Positions 18,589 through 28,940 of a stretch of DNA of 64,000 nt are shown here, piece by piece. Made by a program: the position numbers and the translations under genes. How positions within the stretch are numbered: the stretch's first letter is position 1; each line of letters begins with the position of its first letter. The notes below the pieces were generated by a model, which was not told the origin of the DNA, did not search any database, and saw only the letters and a list, made by a program, of their open reading frames with translations. The stretch comes from Chlorobiaceae bacterium (lineage in GTDB: Bacteria; Bacteroidota; Chlorobiia; Chlorobiales; Chlorobiaceae), in contig JABDHL010000015.1 in assembly GCA_012972825.1 (NCBI GenBank), forward strand, positions 1 to 64,000. The letters are read 5' to 3'.

Positions 18589-19509
18589 TTATATCCTGCC
18601 GGAAGAGGCAAGCAACGCGGCGCCGAAAACACCGGCACTGTCGCCGAGAAGAGGGCGAAGGAGTGGAATTCTGAGTTCGCTGTTGAAGAGATGCCGTTCA
18701 ATGGCTTTTACTGTTTCTTTTGCATAGAGCTGTTCAACCTGCCCTGCCCCGCCACCGAGAATGCAGACATCAGGATCAAGGATATTGAGCACCTGTGCCA
18801 GTGCTTTACCGAAATAAATGAGCAGGCGTTCAATCGTTTCCGCTGCCGCAGGATCAGAACGGGCGTCTGCAGAGATTTGCTCCAGCGGCTTGAAGCTTCC
18901 ACTGAGTTTCTGATAAAACCGCTCAAGCGCAGGGCCCGCAATAACCGTCTCCACACATCCGCGCCTTCCGCAATAGCATGGTTCTCCCCCCGGAATCAGC
19001 TCATTATGCCCCCATTCACCGGCAATACCATGAGCACCGTGCCGCACATTCCCGTGGCAGACAATTCCTCCGCCAACACCGGTACCGAGAATAATGCCGA
19101 AAGCTGTCTTTGTTGTGTCGCGCATGAGTGGTGCAGCTGTGCCAAGAAGGGATTCTGCAAGGGCAAAACAGTTGGCATCGTTTTCGATGGCAACTCGTCT
19201 TTTTAGAACCCCTTCAAGATCACGTTTCACATCGCAGCCATTCAGGCATACCGTATTGGAATTTTTCATGACGCCCAATACCGTGTCATACCGGCCGGGG
19301 GTGCCGATGCCGATCACCTCCGGGAGCGCAAAGCCCGATTCCTGAGAGATCATCCCAACCAGCTGCCTGATGCGCTCAAGAATGTGACGGTAGCCTCCGG
19401 AGGCTTCAGAAGGAATCCGTCGGCGTACAAGAGGCTTCATGGATCGGTCAATCACCACCGCCTCGATTTTTGTGCCGCCAAGATCAATTCCCCAATACTC
19501 TTCAGCCAT
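18589..19509 (-). CDS. ROK-family sugar kinase (glucokinase-like)
   Basis: 306 residues from the ATG at 19509, which gives the canonical ROK start MAEEYWGIDLGGTKIEAVVI with the phosphate-1 motif. Further hallmarks are ILGTGVGGGIV (phosphate-2), GEWGHNELIPGG (the E.GH sugar-binding motif) and the zinc motif CYCGRRGCVE. ROK kinases phosphorylate glucose, fructose or N-acetylated aminosugars with ATP in the cytoplasm; which one is not determined. It overlaps the PAP2 gene end by 8 bases, suggesting co-transcription. Confidence 0.88.
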   Translation of the reverse strand: MAEEYWGIDLGGTKIEAVVIDRSMKPLVRRRIPSEASGGYRHILERIRQLVGMISQESGFALPEVIGIGTPGRYDTVLGVMKNSNTVCLNGCDVKRDLEGVLKRRVAIENDANCFALAESLLGTAAPLMRDTTKTAFGIILGTGVGGGIVCHGNVRHGAHGIAGEWGHNELIPGGEPCYCGRRGCVETVIAGPALERFYQKLSGSFKPLEQISADARSDPAAAETIERLLIYFGKALAQVLNILDPDVCILGGGAGQVEQLYAKETVKAIERHLFNSELRIPLLRPLLGDSAGVFGAALLASSGRI

Positions 19510-20104
19510 TGCTGCAGCTCCGTTGACGCTGGAAACGGGGCTGGATAAGATTTTTCCACAACCACGTAACCGCGAGATAAACAATTGCAGCGCTGCACAC
19601 TCCGATCACCATGCCCCCAAGGACATCTCCGGGGTAGTGGACGCCTACATAGACACGAGAAAACGCAACAGCAAGCGCATAAAATATCATGGTGAGGGTA
19701 AACAGCTTTTCAACAAGGAGACCCCTCTGAAAGAATATCCAGGTTATTAAGGCAACCGCGGCGGAATTGGCAGCATGGGATGAGGCAAACGAATAACTTC
19801 TCTGCTGGTCAATAAGCAACCGGACATGCTCAAGAGCAAAACAGGGCCTGGTACGCTGCAAAAGAGGTTTAAGAATGCCCGATGCAGTAAAATCAGAGAG
19901 TCCGACGGCAAGAAGTGCGATACATATAATTGCAAATCCCTCCTTTCCCCTCCTGACAGCAATAAACAGAGCTGCGAGTAAAAAAATATGTCCGGACAAC
20001 CTCTCTCTGGTCAGAAACACCATGAGATCATCGGCTGCCGGATGAACCAGATGAAGGTTCAGCAGCTGGAACAGCCATACATCAGCCTGCTCAATCTGCG
20101 CCAT
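19502..20104 (-). CDS. PAP2-family membrane phosphatase
   Basis: 200 residues with about five or six hydrophobic helices. The three PAP2 phosphatase motifs are visible: KPLLQRTRP (about 80-88), SFASSHAAN (about 112-120, catalytic His) and SRVYVGVHYPGDVLGG (about 155-170, second catalytic His with Asp). Members remove phosphate from undecaprenyl pyrophosphate, phosphatidic acid or phosphatidylglycerol phosphate at the periplasmic face. The substrate is not readable; undecaprenyl-PP recycling is one possibility. Confidence 0.85.
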   Translation of the reverse strand: MAQIEQADVWLFQLLNLHLVHPAADDLMVFLTRERLSGHIFLLAALFIAVRRGKEGFAIICIALLAVGLSDFTASGILKPLLQRTRPCFALEHVRLLIDQQRSYSFASSHAANSAAVALITWIFFQRGLLVEKLFTLTMIFYALAVAFSRVYVGVHYPGDVLGGMVIGVCSAAIVYLAVTWLWKNLIQPRFQRQRSCSNG

Positions 20105-20113
20105 ATTGTTGTT

Positions 20114-21859
20114 TTACTTTTTAACTCCCCCTTTTTTCTTTTTCGAGGACGAGCTGGAAGAAGTCCCGAGGTTTACTTTCGGCAGATCGTCTGCTGTGGT
20201 GGTTTTATTGATATAAAACTGCTGGGCAACACTGAAAATGTTAAACATCAAATAGTACAGGCCAAGACCAGCAGGCATATTATTAAAAAAAAGCAGCATC
20301 ATGGCAGGAAAAATGTAGATCATCACTTTCATCTGCTCATTAGTCTGGGTCGTAGGAGTTATTTTCTGCTGCACAAAGACGGTCGCTGCCATAAGAATCG
20401 GAAAAACTGCGATATGATCGCCATACATTGGAATGCTGAAGCCGAAATCAAGAATTGAATCAGGAATAGAGAGATCCTTGACCCAAAGCAGGCCATGCTG
20501 ACGCAGCTGAATTGATGACCGGAAAACATAAAACATGGCATAGAGCAGAGGCATCTGCAGCAGTACAGGCAAACACCCGCCAAGCGGATTAACGCCGGCT
20601 TCCTTGTAAATCCTGCCCAGTTCACTCTGCAGTTTGGCAGGATTATCCTTGTACTTCTCCTGAAGCTCCTTAAGCGCCGGCTGCAGGGCCGACATTTTTT
20701 TCATTGACTTCGTGGAAGCCATTGAAAGAGGGTATGTTACCAGTTTTATCAGCAGTGCGAAAATGATAATAATAAGGCCGTAATTACTGATAAACGTATT
20801 GAGCCAGCTGAAGACCGGCAGAATGATAAACTCAGCAAACGGTCTTGTCAGCCAGTCCCAGCCGAAATCCATGATCTTTTCAAGATCCACTTTCTGCGCC
20901 TTGACGGTATTATAATCCAGCGGCCCGAGATAGAGACTGAACTTGTTATCGACAACATTGCCTGCAGATGGAACGCCCATTTTCAGGGCAACAACATAAT
21001 CAGCAAAATCATCAGCCTTTTTCTTTCCATCAAGAAAAATTCCTTCTGTGCGCCCCTGAGGGATCAGTGCTGCAACAAAATACTTATTGCGGACAGCAAC
21101 CCATTTCGCTTCCCCGGACTGCTCTTCACGATAAGCCTGATTCTCTTTGCTGGCCGCCAGCTTTACCACACTTCCACCAAGATATGCACTGGCTATGGCA
21201 CTCTGCGCCTCATCCTTTCGGTTTTTTTCAGAGTAGACAAGACCTCCATCCCACTGCAGCTGGTACTCATTGCCTGCAAGTGCTTTGCCGAATCCCGTCA
21301 GCTTGACGTCATAGTCAACCTTATAGCTGTTTCCGCCGAAAAGATAGGTAATATCAACAGCCTGCTGTGGAGCAACATCAAGGTGATAGCGTACCGCATA
21401 ACTCTCCTTTCCGCCGATTGTCCGAAGTGTATCAAGTGTTACGCTTCGAAAATAAAGATCGCGCGTATCAATTTTTTTACCTTCCTTTGTCAGAAAAAGA
21501 AGAGAAATAGCACCATTTTTCTCATTGCTGATCAGGTCAAACGCCTTGTGATTGCTGTCCAGATGCTTTTTCAGCACCAGAGACTTCAATGTTGCGCCTT
21601 TTGAGGAAAGTGTCGCACGAAAAAGTTCATTGTCGACCTTCAGTAATTGCTCTTTTCCAGCGGCAGCCGTTGCAAAAGCGCCAAAATTTTCGGCAACGGG
21701 TACAATTGAAGCCTGGGCTGCTTGTGCAGGAAGTTCGGCCTTCTCCGTTTTCACCGCAGTTATCGGCTTCACCAGCTTTTTCTCGGGCGACATAAACTGA
21801 AGCCAGACAATCATGATCAAACCAATAAGCGCAAGACCGGTTACTGAATTTCTATCCAT
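20114..21859 (-). CDS. yidC: Membrane protein insertase YidC
   Basis: 581 residues from the ATG at 21859 ([19 protein letters not shown]). N-terminal TM helix, a large periplasmic beta domain (about 60-330), then the conserved insertase core with five TM helices ([40 protein letters not shown]) and a basic Ser/Lys tail ([14 protein letters not shown]) that could contact ribosomes. It inserts inner-membrane proteins alone or with SecYEG/SecDF, and probably also photosynthetic membrane proteins. It follows yidD by 17 bases in the classic rpmH-rnpA-yidD-yidC order. Confidence 0.96.
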   Translation of the reverse strand: MDRNSVTGLALIGLIMIVWLQFMSPEKKLVKPITAVKTEKAELPAQAAQASIVPVAENFGAFATAAAGKEQLLKVDNELFRATLSSKGATLKSLVLKKHLDSNHKAFDLISNEKNGAISLLFLTKEGKKIDTRDLYFRSVTLDTLRTIGGKESYAVRYHLDVAPQQAVDITYLFGGNSYKVDYDVKLTGFGKALAGNEYQLQWDGGLVYSEKNRKDEAQSAIASAYLGGSVVKLAASKENQAYREEQSGEAKWVAVRNKYFVAALIPQGRTEGIFLDGKKKADDFADYVVALKMGVPSAGNVVDNKFSLYLGPLDYNTVKAQKVDLEKIMDFGWDWLTRPFAEFIILPVFSWLNTFISNYGLIIIIFALLIKLVTYPLSMASTKSMKKMSALQPALKELQEKYKDNPAKLQSELGRIYKEAGVNPLGGCLPVLLQMPLLYAMFYVFRSSIQLRQHGLLWVKDLSIPDSILDFGFSIPMYGDHIAVFPILMAATVFVQQKITPTTQTNEQMKVMIYIFPAMMLLFFNNMPAGLGLYYLMFNIFSVAQQFYINKTTTADDLPKVNLGTSSSSSSKKKKGGVKK

Positions 21860-21876
21860 TACCACACACTTTTATT

Positions 21877-22128
21877 TTAACTGTTAAACTCTTTTTTACT
21901 TATGGGCACAGGATCAAATCCTCCCTTTGAAAAGGGATTACAACGCAGAACGCGCCACACTGTCAAACATGATGCGTAAAAAAAGTTATGTCGTTGAAAA
22001 GCTTCAAGAGCATAACTTGAACAGGTAGGAAAATATCTGCAGGACGGTCCAAGCAATGGCGATATAAACGCCTGATACAATTTTATCACCGCAATCGGGA
22101 CCTGATTAAAAAACAGCCAGCTTCTCAT
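21877..22128 (-). CDS. yidD: Membrane protein insertion efficiency factor YidD
   Basis: 83 residues with the family signature [15 protein letters not shown] and a second conserved cysteine region ([17 protein letters not shown]). An amphipathic N-terminus associates it with the inner membrane, where it assists YidC-dependent insertion. It lies between rnpA and yidC. Confidence 0.94.
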   Translation of the reverse strand: MRSWLFFNQVPIAVIKLYQAFISPLLGPSCRYFPTCSSYALEAFQRHNFFYASCLTVWRVLRCNPFSKGGFDPVPISKKEFNS

Positions 22129-22163
22129 ATTCTCTTATCCTTTGTCATCTCTTCTGCAGCCTT

Positions 22164-22595
22164 TCATGAAAGGCTCATATTCCGCAATAACTTGCTGACT
22201 TCCCTCCTGAATGCCTCAAGACCCGGAAATTTTTTTTTTCTGCCCATGTAAAGAAAAGCAATGCAAAGCTGTCCAGGAACTCCGCCTGCGTTCAGAAACT
22301 CCAGTCTGCGCTCATCGCTCGATTTCTCAAGCCTGTAAGCTTCTCTCATCATTCTTTTTACCCTGTTGCGCTGAACAGAAGATGGGACTGTTTTTTTACT
22401 AACAGCAAACAGAATAAACGGAAACCCCGATACGTCTTTGTTTTCAGGATTGAGAGAGGCATACACCATTTTTAAAAAATCCCCTTTCAAACTATTTCCT
22501 CTCCTGAACAACAGTGATATCAGTATTTTTTTCCTCAAAATCTCATGCTTTCGCAGAGAATGGACGTGTAACTTATTCAAAGCGTGAAGAAGCAA
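22164..22595 (-). CDS. rnpA: Ribonuclease P protein component
   Basis: Up to 143 residues, starting from a TTG at 22595; a nearby internal start is possible because no strong ribosome site is visible. The RnpA signature RNRVKRMMREAYRL is present. The C-terminus is longer than the minimal family. The protein binds RNase P RNA and helps it cleave the 5' leader of pre-tRNAs. Position after rpmH is conserved in bacteria. Confidence 0.92.
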   Translation of the reverse strand: MLLHALNKLHVHSLRKHEILRKKILISLLFRRGNSLKGDFLKMVYASLNPENKDVSGFPFILFAVSKKTVPSSVQRNRVKRMMREAYRLEKSSDERRLEFLNAGGVPGQLCIAFLYMGRKKKFPGLEAFRREVSKLLRNMSLS

Positions 22596-22638
22596 TTATA
22601 TTTCATGAGTCAACGCGGAATGTTGACACTGCGATCAC

Positions 22639-22800
22639 TTACTGACCTGCCGTACCCATAGCACTGCTTACCGAAAGAGAGTGACGTCCTTTGGCTCTTC
22701 TTGCTGACAGCACTTTCCGGCCATTCTTGGTGGCCATTCTCTGTCTGAAACCATGCTTGTTTCTTCTTTTTCTATTCCGAGGCTGAAATGTTCTTTTCAT
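22639..22800 (-). CDS. rpmH: 50S ribosomal protein L34
   Basis: A 53-residue basic protein starting [20 protein letters not shown] and continuing with [20 protein letters not shown], the standard L34 sequence, with a short extra tail ([13 protein letters not shown]). It is the first gene of the leftward rpmH-rnpA-yidD-yidC cluster. Confidence 0.97.
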   Translation of the reverse strand: MKRTFQPRNRKRRNKHGFRQRMATKNGRKVLSARRAKGRHSLSVSSAMGTAGQ

Positions 22801-23325
22801 CGCTTAAAGCTCCAAACTTAATAATATTTCAAAATACATGGCGCGTAATTTAGCATAATGAACTCTCATTAACAAATTCCTCCATAACCTGCAGGATATG
22901 CACCGTACAATGTCATACCTTTTGAAATAATGCCGTATGTCGTAATAAATTTTTTCAATGCAACAAGTTATCCACAATGTTGATAACTTGTTGATAAAAT
23001 AATTCAACAAACCCAAACCTCCCACAAACCATAGCACTGAAAGAATCAACATATGTTGACAACTTCTCTGTTCAAATACAATAAAGCATACAATAACAAC
23101 AATTTAGCCTGTTGAAAACTTGGCAGCATCATACCTGACCATAACAAAGCATTTTGGCAAACGAAATTGTTTTTTATCCACTTAAAACACTAACTTATAA
23201 ACAGTAAATGTTGATAGTTTCAACAATCCTGACCTACACCTCTCAAAAACCTTTCGTTTATGCTCGAAGTTACGTCAAAAGTATTTCCGGAATATCAGCA
23301 GACAAATACAAAGAAAGGCAGCTCA
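22801..23325. other. Origin region upstream of dnaA (probable oriC part 1)
   Basis: An AT-rich 525-base gap between divergent rpmH and dnaA. It contains a consensus DnaA box ttatccaca (22968-22976), two reverse-oriented variants tgttgataa (22978-22986 and 22989-22997), and ttatccact (23174-23182). Three boxes within 30 bases, beside dnaA, are typical of a bacterial oriC. It must also hold the dnaA and rpmH promoters. Confidence 0.75.
22968..22997. promoter_or_regulatory. Cluster of three DnaA boxes
   Basis: ttatccaca on the + strand is followed by two ttatcaaca-type boxes on the - strand, 1 and 2 bases apart, forming a tight DnaA binding cluster. Confidence 0.75.
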
Positions 23326-24735
23326 ATGTCACAACAGGTCTGGGATGCATGTCTTCATATTATCAGAGAAAAAATAAACCCTCTTGCATTTAAAACCTGG
23401 TTCTTTCCTATCAGACCGTTAAGCTTTAACAGCAGTGAACTGACTATTGAAGTTCCCAGCCAGTTTTTTTATGAATGGATAGAAGAAAATTACTCTTCCT
23501 TTTTAAAAGATGCCCTTAAAGAGGTGATCGGCCCCGAAGCAAGGTTGATGTATTCAATAGTCATGGATAAATCACAAGGGCAACCTGTAACTATAGAGTT
23601 ACCTCACCAGAACTCAATGAGCGGTGATTTCATTGCATCAGGCATTCCAACTGCTGCCCGCTCCAAAACAAGAGATGATTTTGAACGCAACCTTGCACGC
23701 TTTGAAACACATCTCAACGTAAAATATACTTTTGATACCCTTATCAGGGGCGATTGCAACTCACTGGCTTTTGCGGCATCAAAATCTGTTGCGCAAAGTC
23801 CTGGACAGAATGCCTTTAATCCACTTGTAATTTATGGTGGTGTAGGACTTGGTAAAACCCACATTATGCAGGCTATCGGTAATAGTGTCAGAGAAAACAG
23901 ACTTTCGGAAAGAGTGCTCTATGTGTCGAGTGAAAAATTCGCTATCGATTTTGTCAACGCAATCCAGAACGCTAAAATCCAGGATTTTTCCTCATTCTAC
24001 CGCTCTATCGACGTGCTCATTATCGATGACATTCAATTCTTTTCAGGCAAAGAAAAAACACAGGAAGAAATTTTTCATATTTTCAACACCCTGCATCAAT
24101 CTAATAAACAAATTATACTCTCGGCTGACAGACCCATAAAAGAGATAAAAGGCATTGAAGATCGACTGATATCGCGCTTCAACTGGGGACTTTCCGCAGA
24201 TATTCAGCCTCCTGATTACGAAACACGTAAAGCAATTATTCTTAGTAAGTTACACCAGAGTGGCGTTAATCTGGATGAACCTGTTATTGAATTTATAGCA
24301 ACAAATGTTACAGATAATGTCAGGGAACTGGAAGGATGCATTGTAAAACTTCTTGCTGCTCAATCTCTTGACAACAAGGAGATAGATCTTGATTTTACTA
24401 AATCTACCCTTAAAGACATCATCCGACATACAACCAAACGACTGACTCTTGATACTATCGAAAAATCAGTTTGTTCTTACTTTTCAATCACACCTAATGA
24501 CTTAAAAGGAAAATCCAAAAAAAAGGAAATAGCCGCAGGGCGGCAGATCGCCATGTATCTTGCAAAACACCTCACAGAATCGTCATTGAAAACAATCGGT
24601 CTTCATTTCGGCGGAAGAGATCACTCGACAGTTATTCACGCAGTGAATACCATTGCCAAACGTGTGGAATCCGTAACAGAGGACAGGAAGAGGATTGAGG
24701 AGATCAAAAAAAGGATTGAGATAAGTTCGATGTAA
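23326..24735 (+). CDS. dnaA: Chromosomal replication initiator DnaA
   Basis: 469 residues from the ATG at 23326, preceded by aaagaaagg and opening [10 protein letters not shown], which aligns with the usual DnaA start; an in-frame ATG at 23260 would add 22 residues and cannot be excluded. Domain I covers about 1-85, a short linker follows, then the AAA+ domain with Walker [10 protein letters not shown] (about 170) and Walker [10 protein letters not shown]. The C-terminal DNA-binding domain carries the signature [15 protein letters not shown]. It binds the boxes on either side of the gene and unwinds the origin. Confidence 0.97.
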   Translation: MSQQVWDACLHIIREKINPLAFKTWFFPIRPLSFNSSELTIEVPSQFFYEWIEENYSSFLKDALKEVIGPEARLMYSIVMDKSQGQPVTIELPHQNSMSGDFIASGIPTAARSKTRDDFERNLARFETHLNVKYTFDTLIRGDCNSLAFAASKSVAQSPGQNAFNPLVIYGGVGLGKTHIMQAIGNSVRENRLSERVLYVSSEKFAIDFVNAIQNAKIQDFSSFYRSIDVLIIDDIQFFSGKEKTQEEIFHIFNTLHQSNKQIILSADRPIKEIKGIEDRLISRFNWGLSADIQPPDYETRKAIILSKLHQSGVNLDEPVIEFIATNVTDNVRELEGCIVKLLAAQSLDNKEIDLDFTKSTLKDIIRHTTKRLTLDTIEKSVCSYFSITPNDLKGKSKKKEIAAGRQIAMYLAKHLTESSLKTIGLHFGGRDHSTVIHAVNTIAKRVESVTEDRKRIEEIKKRIEISSM

Positions 24736-25014
24736 TTCAGTATGTGCACAAGGTGTTGGCGGGATGTAGACTACTTCTTGACAACCCGCACATTATCAAC
24801 ACTATTGAAATGAAACAGTAGTAATCAACATACCATACACAAGCTTTAATAACCTGTCATACAAGTTATCAACAATCAAGACAGAAAAGATATTGATTGT
24901 AACTTATTTAAATAAAATGAAATAACAATCAATCACCATAACTTATCCAGATATCAACACAAACAACAACTACAACAGAATTTTATAAAATTTAAATAGT
25001 AAAAGTTGCAACCG
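24736..25014. other. DnaA-box cluster downstream of dnaA (probable oriC part 2)
   Basis: AT-rich dnaA-dnaN gap with DnaA-box variants ttatcaaca at 24793-24801 and 24866-24874, ttatccaga at 24943-24951 and atatcaaca at 24951-24959. It probably also contains the dnaN promoter. Boxes on both sides of dnaA suggest a bipartite origin. Confidence 0.65.
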
Positions 25015-26139
25015 ATGAAATTAACTTCCTCAATACGTCAACTGCAGGATGCTGTCAGTAAAGTCGCACAGGCAATTCCAGCAAAAGCCCTTGATACGCG
25101 TTTTGAAAATGTTCATTTATCAATTGAGTCTGGTTCACTTACTCTTTTTGCTACAGATGGAGAAATTTCCATCACCGCAATAAGTGATGTTGAAACTGAC
25201 GACAATGGAAATATCGGTATCAAAGCAAGAACATTGCAGGATTTTCTAAGAAGCATGTATGATACTTCTGTTTCGTTTGTTATTGAACGGCAGGAAATCA
25301 GCGATCATGGTACCGTCCATATTTCTACTGATAAGGGCAAATATAAAATACCCTGCCAGTTTGAAAGCAAGCAGGAAAAAAGCGAAAAAAATTATGACAT
25401 TTCACTTGAACTCGTAACCGCAGAACTGCTGGACCTTATTCAGAAAACACTTTTTGCCTGCAGTGTTGATGGTATGAGACCAGCAATGATGGGAGTATTG
25501 TTTGAACTGGAAGGAACGCATCTAACCGGTGTGTCTACCGATGGTCATCGATTGGTAAGATGCAGAAAGAATTCATCGATAGAGGTCGCTGAAAAACAGA
25601 AATTCGTGGTTCCTGCGAGGGTGCTTTCCATTATTCAGAAACTTCTTCAGCATGAATCTGTTACCATGTGCATTGATGATGATCGCAGGTTTGTGCGTTT
25701 TATCAGCGGTAATATAGTTCTTGATGCAGCACTTATTGTTGAGCCGTACCCGAATTACGATGCGGTTATTCCAGTTGAACATGATAAACATCTTATTATT
25801 GACAGATCAGTAATCTACGATTCTGTAAAGCGTGTTGGACGTTTTTCCAGTATCGGTGATATCAAGATGGTCATTGAGGGACAACTCCTCAAGATTATGG
25901 CCGAAAACACAAATGAAGGTGAAGCTGCCCAGGAAGAATTGAACTGCACCTACAGCGGAGACAATATTACTATAGGGTTTAATTCAAGATTTATCGAAGC
26001 CGCACTGGCACATCTTGATGATAATGAGATTCGCATTGAGCTTAAAAGTCCAACGACGGCTGTAATTTTCAAACCACATAAGGAAGAGGATGATGACAAA
26101 CTAATCATTCTGGTTATGCCTGTAAGAATAAATAGTTGA
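25015..26139 (+). CDS. dnaN: DNA polymerase III beta sliding clamp
   Basis: 374 residues from the ATG at 25015 ([20 protein letters not shown]); a TTG at 25006 is a weaker start. The three-domain clamp fold is expected, with conserved stretches [17 protein letters not shown] and the C-terminal LVMPVRI. It tethers the replicative polymerase to DNA. It lies just before recF. Confidence 0.96.
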   Translation: MKLTSSIRQLQDAVSKVAQAIPAKALDTRFENVHLSIESGSLTLFATDGEISITAISDVETDDNGNIGIKARTLQDFLRSMYDTSVSFVIERQEISDHGTVHISTDKGKYKIPCQFESKQEKSEKNYDISLELVTAELLDLIQKTLFACSVDGMRPAMMGVLFELEGTHLTGVSTDGHRLVRCRKNSSIEVAEKQKFVVPARVLSIIQKLLQHESVTMCIDDDRRFVRFISGNIVLDAALIVEPYPNYDAVIPVEHDKHLIIDRSVIYDSVKRVGRFSSIGDIKMVIEGQLLKIMAENTNEGEAAQEELNCTYSGDNITIGFNSRFIEAALAHLDDNEIRIELKSPTTAVIFKPHKEEDDDKLIILVMPVRINS

Positions 26140-26155
26140 TGTGTGGAGGAAAAGA

Positions 26156-27262
26156 TTGAGACTGAAAAGCATAACGTACGAAAATTTCAGAAATCACCGG
26201 TTTTTGAGGTTTAATCCATCTTCAGGAATTAATCTTTTATATGGACCAAATGGATCTGGAAAAACCTCTATTCTCGAGGGCATACATTTTTGTGCGTTGA
26301 CAAAAGGATTTCTTGGCTCACCAGATAATGAGTCTCTCTCTTTTTCAAAAGACTATTTTTTACTCAACAGTATTTTCTGTGATGGTAATAACAGTGATAT
26401 TAATGTAAAAATAATTTATACAAAAGAAAAAGATAAACAGGTTATAGTTAACAGCAGTGAGATAAAACGATTTTCACAACATCTCGGGAGGATACCATGC
26501 ATCACTTTTTCTCCACAGGAGATTGTTATAGTGCATGGTGCACCAGCAGAACGAAGACGTTTTATCGATAATACAATCAGTCAGACTGATCGAAGATACC
26601 TTGATGACCTTTTGGCATACAGAAGGGTTCTTCTGCAGAGAAATGCTTTGCTTTTGCATTTGTATGAAATAGACGAGCGCAATAGTGACATGCTCACCAT
26701 AATGACTGAACAGTTGGCAAAAATTGCGGCCTCTCTTATTTATGCAAGGATAAAATTTCTATCTCTTTTTTTTTATCACTTCAAGGCACTTTATTCCCTT
26801 CTCATGATCAATGAAGATCCTGCAATACTATACCGGTGTTCTGCAGGGAAAATCAGTGAAGATCCATCACTCGAAGAGCTTTATTCTCTTATAAGCTTAA
26901 AATTTAAACAGATAAAAAAACAGGAAATAGCCCGTACACAGACGTTGATCGGTCCACATCGTGATGAACTTGTATTTTTGCTTAATGAGAAAGAAATAAA
27001 AAAATATGCATCTCAAGGACAAATGAGAACATTTCTTATATGCCTCAAACTTTCCCAGCACCGTTATTTATCAGAAATCACAGGAGAAGAGCCCCTCTCT
27101 CTGCTTGATGATGTATTCAGCGAGCTCGATGAAAAAAGGACAGAAGATATATTGGGGATACTTGAAACATACGGCCAAACCATTATTACATCTGCATCAA
27201 AAAAAGAGCATTCAAATATAACAGCACTCTCTATTGACTCTTTTGAAAAAAATAGTTCATAA
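26156..27262 (+). CDS. recF: DNA replication and repair protein RecF
   Basis: 368 residues from the TTG at 26156, chosen because ggagga (26145-26150) is at ideal spacing and it gives the family start MRLKSITYENFRNH; a GTG at 26141 would overlap that ribosome site. SMC-like ATPase: Walker A GPNGSGKTSILEG, signature SQGQMRTFLICLKLSQ, Walker B LLDDVFSELDE. It acts with RecOR to load RecA at gaps. It begins 17 bases after dnaN. Confidence 0.95.
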   Translation: MRLKSITYENFRNHRFLRFNPSSGINLLYGPNGSGKTSILEGIHFCALTKGFLGSPDNESLSFSKDYFLLNSIFCDGNNSDINVKIIYTKEKDKQVIVNSSEIKRFSQHLGRIPCITFSPQEIVIVHGAPAERRRFIDNTISQTDRRYLDDLLAYRRVLLQRNALLLHLYEIDERNSDMLTIMTEQLAKIAASLIYARIKFLSLFFYHFKALYSLLMINEDPAILYRCSAGKISEDPSLEELYSLISLKFKQIKKQEIARTQTLIGPHRDELVFLLNEKEIKKYASQGQMRTFLICLKLSQHRYLSEITGEEPLSLLDDVFSELDEKRTEDILGILETYGQTIITSASKKEHSNITALSIDSFEKNSS

Positions 27263-27267
27263 TAATC

Positions 27268-27561
27268 ATGTCAAGAACCAGCGATCCAAAAAAAATATCT
27301 GCTGTCCTTGTCGAGATGTGTTATACCTTAGGGTTTGATGAGGCATATCAGCAGTATCAAACACTTCAGATATGGGATTCAGTTGCAGGAGAAACAATAG
27401 CACAAGCAACAAAAATAGAGCGGTTTACCAATGGACAGTTGTTTATTAAAGTTAAAAATCCCTCATGGAGAATGGAGCTGAATTTCCGTAAAAAGGATAT
27501 CATCATCAAACTCAACAAGGCTTTAAAAAGTCAGATGGTTAACGATATTATCTTTAAATAA
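27268..27561 (+). CDS. DUF721 protein (DciA-like)
   Basis: 97 residues. The sequence WDSVAGETIAQATKIERFTN, then LFIKVKNPSWRMEL matches the DUF721 core shared with DciA, which helps load the DnaB helicase in bacteria without DnaC. Position directly after recF (5 bases) is common for this family. A helicase-loading role is inferred from the family, not seen. Confidence 0.82.
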   Translation: MSRTSDPKKISAVLVEMCYTLGFDEAYQQYQTLQIWDSVAGETIAQATKIERFTNGQLFIKVKNPSWRMELNFRKKDIIIKLNKALKSQMVNDIIFK

Positions 27562-27607
27562 AAAGAGCGGTAATGCATCAACACAGCAGCTCAAAATTCA
27601 AATTCTT

Positions 27608-28831
27608 TCAAAGGTCACAGCTCAGCTGATACATTTCAATCATTTTTTCAGCAAAGGCTTTCCCGAAAGCGTTGCACTGTGCAAATTCTTCATCATGAGG
27701 TTTAAACTTTATTCTGACGTTCTGATCAAAAACCTTAAGCTTCAACATAGAAAAATTAGTTTCGATCATCTTGACTGCCTCGCCGCTCCATCCAAAAGAG
27801 CCGAATGCGGCACCAAGCTTGCCCTTGTCGCGAATAGGATTAATTGCAGCGAAGAGCTGATAGATCTGAGGCAGAATATTCTGGTTTATTGTCGGAGACC
27901 CTACAATAATGCCTGAACAGTGAGCAAGTTTATCCTCAAGTTCTGCAAAGGATACTGCTTCTATATCACAGATATCAATATTGAAGTCACACGATTGCCT
28001 CAAACCGTCAGCAATCTTTTCAGCCAGCATGCCGGTGTTTTCGTAGGCAGAGACATAGGCTATAAGGATATTCTTATCTTGAGGTAGTGCGATAGCAGTT
28101 GTTGCATACGTAAAAGAAAGATCAACGTATTTTTTCCAGAGACTTCTCAGGATAGGGCCATGGCCAGGGCAGATGATCTTTATATCAAGGGATTTGATTT
28201 TTTCAATTGCCTGCAGCATGTATTTGCTGAAAGGTCTCAATATTGAATCAAAGTAGTAGGTAAAAGCATCGTCAAAATTACCTACAGCATCATCATACAT
28301 CTCTTCATGGCAGAAATGTGATCCAAAAGAGTCGCAGGTGAAAAGAACCTGGTCTTCTTCAAGCCATGTGTAGATCGTGTCAGGCCAATGCAGGTTTGGA
28401 GCAAGAACAAAATGCAGGGTTTTATTGCCGAGACTGAGTGAATCACCAGTTTTAACAACAATCGACTTAAAATCATGCCCTGTCTGATCGCGAAGAAATT
28501 TGATGGCGTTTCCGCTTCCTACAACAGTGGCGTTTGGCGCTAAAGCAAGCAGATTTCTGACATTTCCGGAATGATCAGGCTCGGTATGGTCAACAATGAT
28601 GTATTCTATAACAGCAGGATCAACAACTTGTTTTATTTTATCAAGATAAGCTGGCCAGAACTTTTCCTTTGTTGTTTCTATAATTGTTTTTTTATCGGCA
28701 TTGATAAAATAGGAATTATAGGTGGTTCCATATTTTGTCTCCATCACAATATCGAAAGTGATAAGACCGGGATCCAGAACACCTATCCAGCTGACATCAC
28801 TTGTAATGGGAAGTACTCTATCGTCTGACAT
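27608..28831 (-). CDS. Flavodiiron protein (A-type flavoprotein, FprA-like)
   Basis: About 407 residues from the ATG at 28831; an upstream in-frame ATG at 28864 would add 11 residues. The N-terminal metallo-beta-lactamase-like domain keeps the di-iron ligands HTEPDHSG, then [21 protein letters not shown] and CPGHGPILR. The C-terminal flavodoxin domain (about 255-400) starts [13 protein letters not shown]. Such enzymes reduce O2 or NO to protect anaerobes, which suits a strictly anaerobic phototroph. No rubredoxin gene lies adjacent, so the electron donor is not shown. Confidence 0.92.
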   Translation of the reverse strand: MSDDRVLPITSDVSWIGVLDPGLITFDIVMETKYGTTYNSYFINADKKTIIETTKEKFWPAYLDKIKQVVDPAVIEYIIVDHTEPDHSGNVRNLLALAPNATVVGSGNAIKFLRDQTGHDFKSIVVKTGDSLSLGNKTLHFVLAPNLHWPDTIYTWLEEDQVLFTCDSFGSHFCHEEMYDDAVGNFDDAFTYYFDSILRPFSKYMLQAIEKIKSLDIKIICPGHGPILRSLWKKYVDLSFTYATTAIALPQDKNILIAYVSAYENTGMLAEKIADGLRQSCDFNIDICDIEAVSFAELEDKLAHCSGIIVGSPTINQNILPQIYQLFAAINPIRDKGKLGAAFGSFGWSGEAVKMIETNFSMLKLKVFDQNVRIKFKPHDEEFAQCNAFGKAFAEKMIEMYQLSCDL

Positions 28832-28940
28832 TTTGATTTCTTGGAATACATTAAAAAAAGACATTTTATACTAATACTACCAATATTGGGTCTTTACAGT
28901 TCCTGTATTCTATGTTCAACTGAATAACAGCCTATGCACG

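Noticed and set aside
18468-18701. N-terminal extension of TetR
   Set aside because: The extension crosses the palindrome and has no TetR-like sequence; the ATG at 18467 with a ribosome site is better.
23260-23325. 22-residue N-terminal extension of DnaA
   Set aside because: No ribosome site at 23260, and the ATG at 23326 matches the family start; kept as an alternative only.
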